From: Pleionea sp052032335
GTDB taxonomy: Bacteria > Pseudomonadota > Gammaproteobacteria > Enterobacterales > Kangiellaceae
Assembly (NCBI GenBank): GCA_052032335.1
Contig: JBPEWV010000052.1
Location: 1-8,682 of the forward strand
DNA: 8,682 nt
Direction: 5' to 3'
Positions 5,419-8,682 of this stretch are shown piece after piece. Both the position numbers and the translations under genes were made by a program. The number at the start of each line of letters is the position of its first letter. Positions within the stretch are counted from its first letter, which is position 1. The notes under the pieces are model-generated. The model was not told the origin of the DNA. It did not search any database and saw nothing but the letters and a program-made list of their open reading frames with translations.

Positions 5419-8229
5419 ATGCGTTGTGGTTTGTTTTTATGGGGGATCCTGCTGGGACTGATGTCGACCAGTAGTGTTGCGTTCAATCCTGAGCTCGATT
5501 GGAAAACGCTTGAAACCCAACATTTTTTGATCCATTTCGAACACTCAGAAATCGAACTGGCGAAGAACACTGCAAATTTATCGGAGTCGATTCACCATCG
5601 GTTATCGAAGTCGTTAAACTGGTCACCGAAGCACAAAACGCATCTGGTTCTAACCGATCATACCGATTTGGCCAACGGTTACGCATCGCCTTTACCATTC
5701 AATCGTTCCGTTTTATTTGTGCATCCACCAGCAGCGGGAGCAATGGATTTTCAGTCGTGGCTCGAATCGCTGATAACGCATGAGTACACCCATGTGTTAC
5801 ACCTCGACAAAGCAACCGGGGCCGCAGGTTGGTTTCACAATCTGTTTGGTCGGGCCGCTCCGTTTTTTCCCAATCTTTTTCAGCCTTCCTGGGCAATAGA
5901 AGGGTTGGCGACCTACTATGAAACTGAGCCCGCAAAGCGATTGGGAAGAGGACAAAGCACGCTGTTTGCGATGATGATGCGAGAAGAATTGGCGCATGGC
6001 TTTAAATCGATAGATGAAGTCAATATGGCAAGCCCAAGCTGGCCATTGAACGCCCGTTATCTTTACGGTTATTTCTTTTTCGAATTCATTGCTGAAACTT
6101 TTGGTGACGAAGCAGTGCTCGCCTACATAGAAAACTACAGTGATAACCTGATCCCATTTCTTCTGAACACCAATGCAAATACGGTTCTGGGTAAAAACAT
6201 GACTGAACTATGGCAAGACTTCGAAGTGTATTTGCGTAGCAAGTTCCCACTCGAACACCATCAGCACGCAGAGCGACTGAGCGCAGATGGTTTTTTTAAA
6301 AGCGATATCGCATCCGATGCGGGCGGACATGTGTATTTTGTTGCTTACGATGGTTATAGGAATCCCTATCTGGGTGTTTTCAATCCAGATAACAGCACCG
6401 AAGTTCTGCATGATTTAAATGCCCTGGCGATGATCGATCTGCATGAGGATGAGGGTATTCTTATCGCACAGCCTGAAGTGTGTGATGAATATTATCAGTA
6501 TTACGATCTTTACCGTTTCTTACCGGATGCAAAATCGCTGACCCGCCTGACCGAGTGCGCACGGTATACCGAAGCGGTCTGGGCTCCTGACGGTGATTCG
6601 ATATTTGCGTTAAAAGCCGAAAACGGAATTTTTCAAATTGATAAATTGACTCAGGCAGGAGACTTCATCAAAACAGTTTGGACTGCGCCCGATAAGCGTG
6701 TTGTCTCCTATCTTGATATTCGGCAAGATGGCAAGGTGCTGCTGGCGAGCGTGCAACGGCCCGGTCAAATGCGCTCGCGCATTGAACTGCTCGAGTTAGA
6801 CTCTTTAGTATGGCAAGCTCTGTTGCCGGACGAGGCTCATCAATGGCATGGGCAGTTTGTCGCTGGGACCAATAAAATAAGCTTTTCCAGTGATCACAAT
6901 GATAATTTTTCTTTACTTCTGTACGACACTGACATGCATTCGCTGGGCAATCTTTCATCACACCTGAGTAGCGGCCTGTTTCAGCATGTGCACTTGGCAG
7001 ATCGGCTCGTTGCTTTGGAGTACTCTCATCGGGGTTACGATCTGGTATCCGTTCAACCGACCCCAAAACTGATTCCATTGCCTGCCGGGCAAAACGCTCC
7101 TGACATTATTACTGACGCTCCGATCACCGAGTTTTCCATTCGCGACTATTCGGCTGCGCAATCGTTGATGCCTACTTATTGGCTACCCTTTGCCGTTGGC
7201 AATGATAATACGTTTGAACTGGGCGCAACGACCAGTGGACAGGACGCACTGGAAAATCATTTTTATTCCTTGGCGGGTAGTGTGGAGCTGGAACGCAATT
7301 TACCCAATGTGTTTATTAACTACCGGTACGATTTGCACTTTGACTTTTCGTTTGGTCATTACCATGATATTTCTGATGACGGAAACGATGCGACGGCTGA
7401 CATCGTTGAGCAAAACAGTGATTTCTCAATTACATTTAATCTGCCAAAGTCTTTTTACAGATCGCAGTGGAATTCACAGTTGTTTCTAACATCTGAAGTG
7501 GAACGACAATATCTCTGGTATCAGGATGATAAGATTTTTATTCGGGATCTGAGTGAGAATCTGGTTGGCTTCTCAATCAGTTACAATTCGAGCAAACACT
7601 TTTTGCGTTCCATCAGTGCAAATGATGGGCGAAACGTAAAACTGGCCATGGCGTCAGGTGATACCTTTGACAGTGATTTTACTGGTCAAAAGGCGGTTAT
7701 CGACTGGCGAGAATTGTTTCAGTTTAATCAAGATAATGCCTTTGCGTTACGCTTGGTAGCAGCCAGTAGTACTCGAGAGGCAAAACCGTTTCGAGCCGGT
7801 GGCAATTTCTCAGCGCCATTTTTTATCCGTCCCATCGAGTTTATTGACGATCGGTACGCACTGAGAGGCTATCCTGACTTTAGCGAACTTTTATCAGGAC
7901 GGCATTTGCGCCTGGCTTCGGCAGAATGGCGTTTTCCCGTATGGCATGTCGAGCGAACACTCATGTCTCCTCCTTTGGGAATCGAAGAGTTCTCCGCCAA
8001 AATCTTTTATGAAAGCGCGCGGGTCTATGGCCAGCGCCAATCGACGCAAGGAGCTTACCCTGGAATCAACATTGCTGATCGACGATATAACAGTCATGGT
8101 ATGGAGTTTATTACCCAATTTCGACTGTTTTATCATCTGCCGCTGAAAGTTCGAATGGGATACGCGAAAGCTGAAGACTCACTTATCGGTGGCGAAGAAG
8201 CTTACGTCAGCTTTGGAACAGCTTTTTAA
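5419..8229 (+). CDS. Exported metallopeptidase / beta-propeller / outer-membrane beta-barrel fusion protein
   Basis: A 936-residue protein. Residues 1-21 form a Sec signal peptide (hydrophobic LFLWGILLGLM, cleavage after SVA). Residues about 30-275 are a gluzincin-like metallopeptidase domain: the zinc motif is HEYTH at 121-125, and the third ligand is probably E161 in WAIEGLATYYE, as in the peptidase MA-like family. Residues about 300-575 look like a TolB/PD40-type beta-propeller (VYFVAYDG, WAPDGDSIFAL at 388 onward). Residues about 590-936 are rich in alternating strands and begin with PTYWLPF and a D609-H614 motif (DALENH). They contain RGY at 816-818, as in Omp85/surface-antigen barrels, and end in aromatic-rich strands with a C-terminal Phe, the usual BAM-recognition end. 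No POTRA domains are seen. AGGGG precedes the ATG at a proper distance. Likely location is the outer membrane, with protease and propeller either periplasmic or exported. Substrate is unknown. Domain calls are by eye; the zinc motif is the surest, the exact barrel family less so. Confidence 0.85.
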   Translation: MRCGLFLWGILLGLMSTSSVAFNPELDWKTLETQHFLIHFEHSEIELAKNTANLSESIHHRLSKSLNWSPKHKTHLVLTDHTDLANGYASPLPFNRSVLFVHPPAAGAMDFQSWLESLITHEYTHVLHLDKATGAAGWFHNLFGRAAPFFPNLFQPSWAIEGLATYYETEPAKRLGRGQSTLFAMMMREELAHGFKSIDEVNMASPSWPLNARYLYGYFFFEFIAETFGDEAVLAYIENYSDNLIPFLLNTNANTVLGKNMTELWQDFEVYLRSKFPLEHHQHAERLSADGFFKSDIASDAGGHVYFVAYDGYRNPYLGVFNPDNSTEVLHDLNALAMIDLHEDEGILIAQPEVCDEYYQYYDLYRFLPDAKSLTRLTECARYTEAVWAPDGDSIFALKAENGIFQIDKLTQAGDFIKTVWTAPDKRVVSYLDIRQDGKVLLASVQRPGQMRSRIELLELDSLVWQALLPDEAHQWHGQFVAGTNKISFSSDHNDNFSLLLYDTDMHSLGNLSSHLSSGLFQHVHLADRLVALEYSHRGYDLVSVQPTPKLIPLPAGQNAPDIITDAPITEFSIRDYSAAQSLMPTYWLPFAVGNDNTFELGATTSGQDALENHFYSLAGSVELERNLPNVFINYRYDLHFDFSFGHYHDISDDGNDATADIVEQNSDFSITFNLPKSFYRSQWNSQLFLTSEVERQYLWYQDDKIFIRDLSENLVGFSISYNSSKHFLRSISANDGRNVKLAMASGDTFDSDFTGQKAVIDWRELFQFNQDNAFALRLVAASSTREAKPFRAGGNFSAPFFIRPIEFIDDRYALRGYPDFSELLSGRHLRLASAEWRFPVWHVERTLMSPPLGIEEFSAKIFYESARVYGQRQSTQGAYPGINIADRRYNSHGMEFITQFRLFYHLPLKVRMGYAKAEDSLIGGEEAYVSFGTAF

Positions 8230-8267
8230 AAGAATTAAAATTACAGAAAAGTATGTATTGGAGTTTT

Positions 8268-8294
8268 GACTCTGAAACTGACTCTTTGAAAACT
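8268..8294 (+). repeat. Short tandem repeat upstream of the last gene
   Basis: GACTCTGAAACT (8268-8279) is followed directly by GACTCTTTGAAAACT (8280-8294), an imperfect tandem duplication lying just before the GGGGG ribosome binding site. It could be a regulator site or simple slippage. Confidence 0.35.
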
Positions 8295-8306
8295 TGGGGG
8301 TGCGTA

Positions 8307-8682
8307 ATGCGTTTAACGATTTTATTAGTGATAAGTGTTTTTTATTGTGTTGGTTCTCAGGCTGAAACGACGAAAAGTTGTGATGAGATTAATTATCGAC
8401 AGTTTGATTTTTGGTTGGGACACTGGAACGTTTATTCCAACGACGGAAAAAAAGTTGGTGAAAACAGAATATCTATTGCAATGAATGGTTGCGTATTGAA
8501 AGAGCACTATACAACGGATAAAGGTTACGAAGGTGAAAGTCTGACTATTTTTAACCAACAAAAACAAGAGTGGCACCAAACTTGGGTCGATAATAGCGGT
8601 ACCTTGTTGCAGCTTGACGGAAGTTGGAACGGCAAGACTATGACGCTTCAGGGAGAAGGGAGGTCAAAAGAAGGCCAACCGA
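8307..8682 (+). CDS. Exported small protein of unknown function, possibly DUF1579-like (3' end outside window)
   Basis: This frame runs open from ATG 8307 to the window end, giving 125 residues without a stop. GGGGG (8296-8300) is a strong ribosome binding site six bases before the ATG. The N-terminus is a signal peptide (MRLTILLVISVFYCVGSQA, probable cleavage before ETTKSC). The mature part starts with FDFWLGHWNVYSNDGKKVG, then GCVLKEHYT, GYEGESLTIFN, EWHQTWVDNSGTLLQLDGSW and MTLQGEGR. This strand-rich pattern with an FDFW-G-W opening is familiar from small secreted lipocalin-like or DUF1579-like proteins, but I cannot fix the family. It follows the barrel gene by 77 bases without a terminator, so co-transcription is possible. 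Confidence 0.75.
   Translation, partial: MRLTILLVISVFYCVGSQAETTKSCDEINYRQFDFWLGHWNVYSNDGKKVGENRISIAMNGCVLKEHYTTDKGYEGESLTIFNQQKQEWHQTWVDNSGTLLQLDGSWNGKTMTLQGEGRSKEGQP

Noticed and set aside
6668..7161. Antisense open frames inside the protease-barrel gene, up to 136 residues
   Set aside because: Composition is that of a codon shadow (Arg/Ala/Cys rich), without recognisable motifs.
8325..8579. 84-residue leftward frame with a hydrophobic start
   Set aside because: It lies opposite the exported protein gene at 8307, which has a signal peptide, a strong ribosome binding site and a coherent product. The hydrophobic stretch is the complement of AT-rich coding sequence.

Overview
The window looks like chromosomal DNA of a gammaproteobacterium of moderate GC content. 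The evidence is a TruB C-terminus, an 89-residue S15 and a 708-residue PNPase that all read like gammaproteobacterial versions. The rpsO and pnp 5' leaders also resemble the autoregulatory leaders known from Escherichia coli. I cannot name the genus.

Layout. Positions 1-377 hold the 3' end of truB (tRNA pseudouridine-55 synthase). In many gammaproteobacteria truB is followed directly by rpsO and pnp. Here about 2.3 kb of other DNA lies between them: a leftward winged-helix regulator gene (364-798) whose 3' end overlaps truB, a non-coding stretch with stem-loops (799-1080), a leftward small membrane protein gene (1081-1401), and a rightward class I SAM-dependent methyltransferase gene (1584-2522). 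The conserved block then resumes. rpsO (2647-2916) has its own promoter with a GC-rich discriminator and a structured leader, and ends at a strong terminator. pnp (3161-5287) has a promoter that starts inside the rpsO terminator, a long leader hairpin of the RNase III-target type, a GTG start and its own terminator.

The right end (5290-8682) encodes envelope proteins. A 936-residue exported protein (5419-8229) combines a HEXXH gluzincin-type metallopeptidase domain, a TolB/PD40-like beta-propeller and a C-terminal outer-membrane beta-barrel with an RGY motif and a terminal Phe. An exported small protein of unknown function (8307 to the window end) follows with no visible terminator between, so the two may be co-transcribed.

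How the parts work together: truB, rpsO and pnp serve tRNA modification, the 30S subunit and RNA decay, and both rpsO and pnp appear to keep autogenous leader control. The inserted genes have no obvious link to that function. The protease-propeller-barrel protein is the least explained and most interesting element. No mobile element, CRISPR array, tRNA or rRNA gene was seen.
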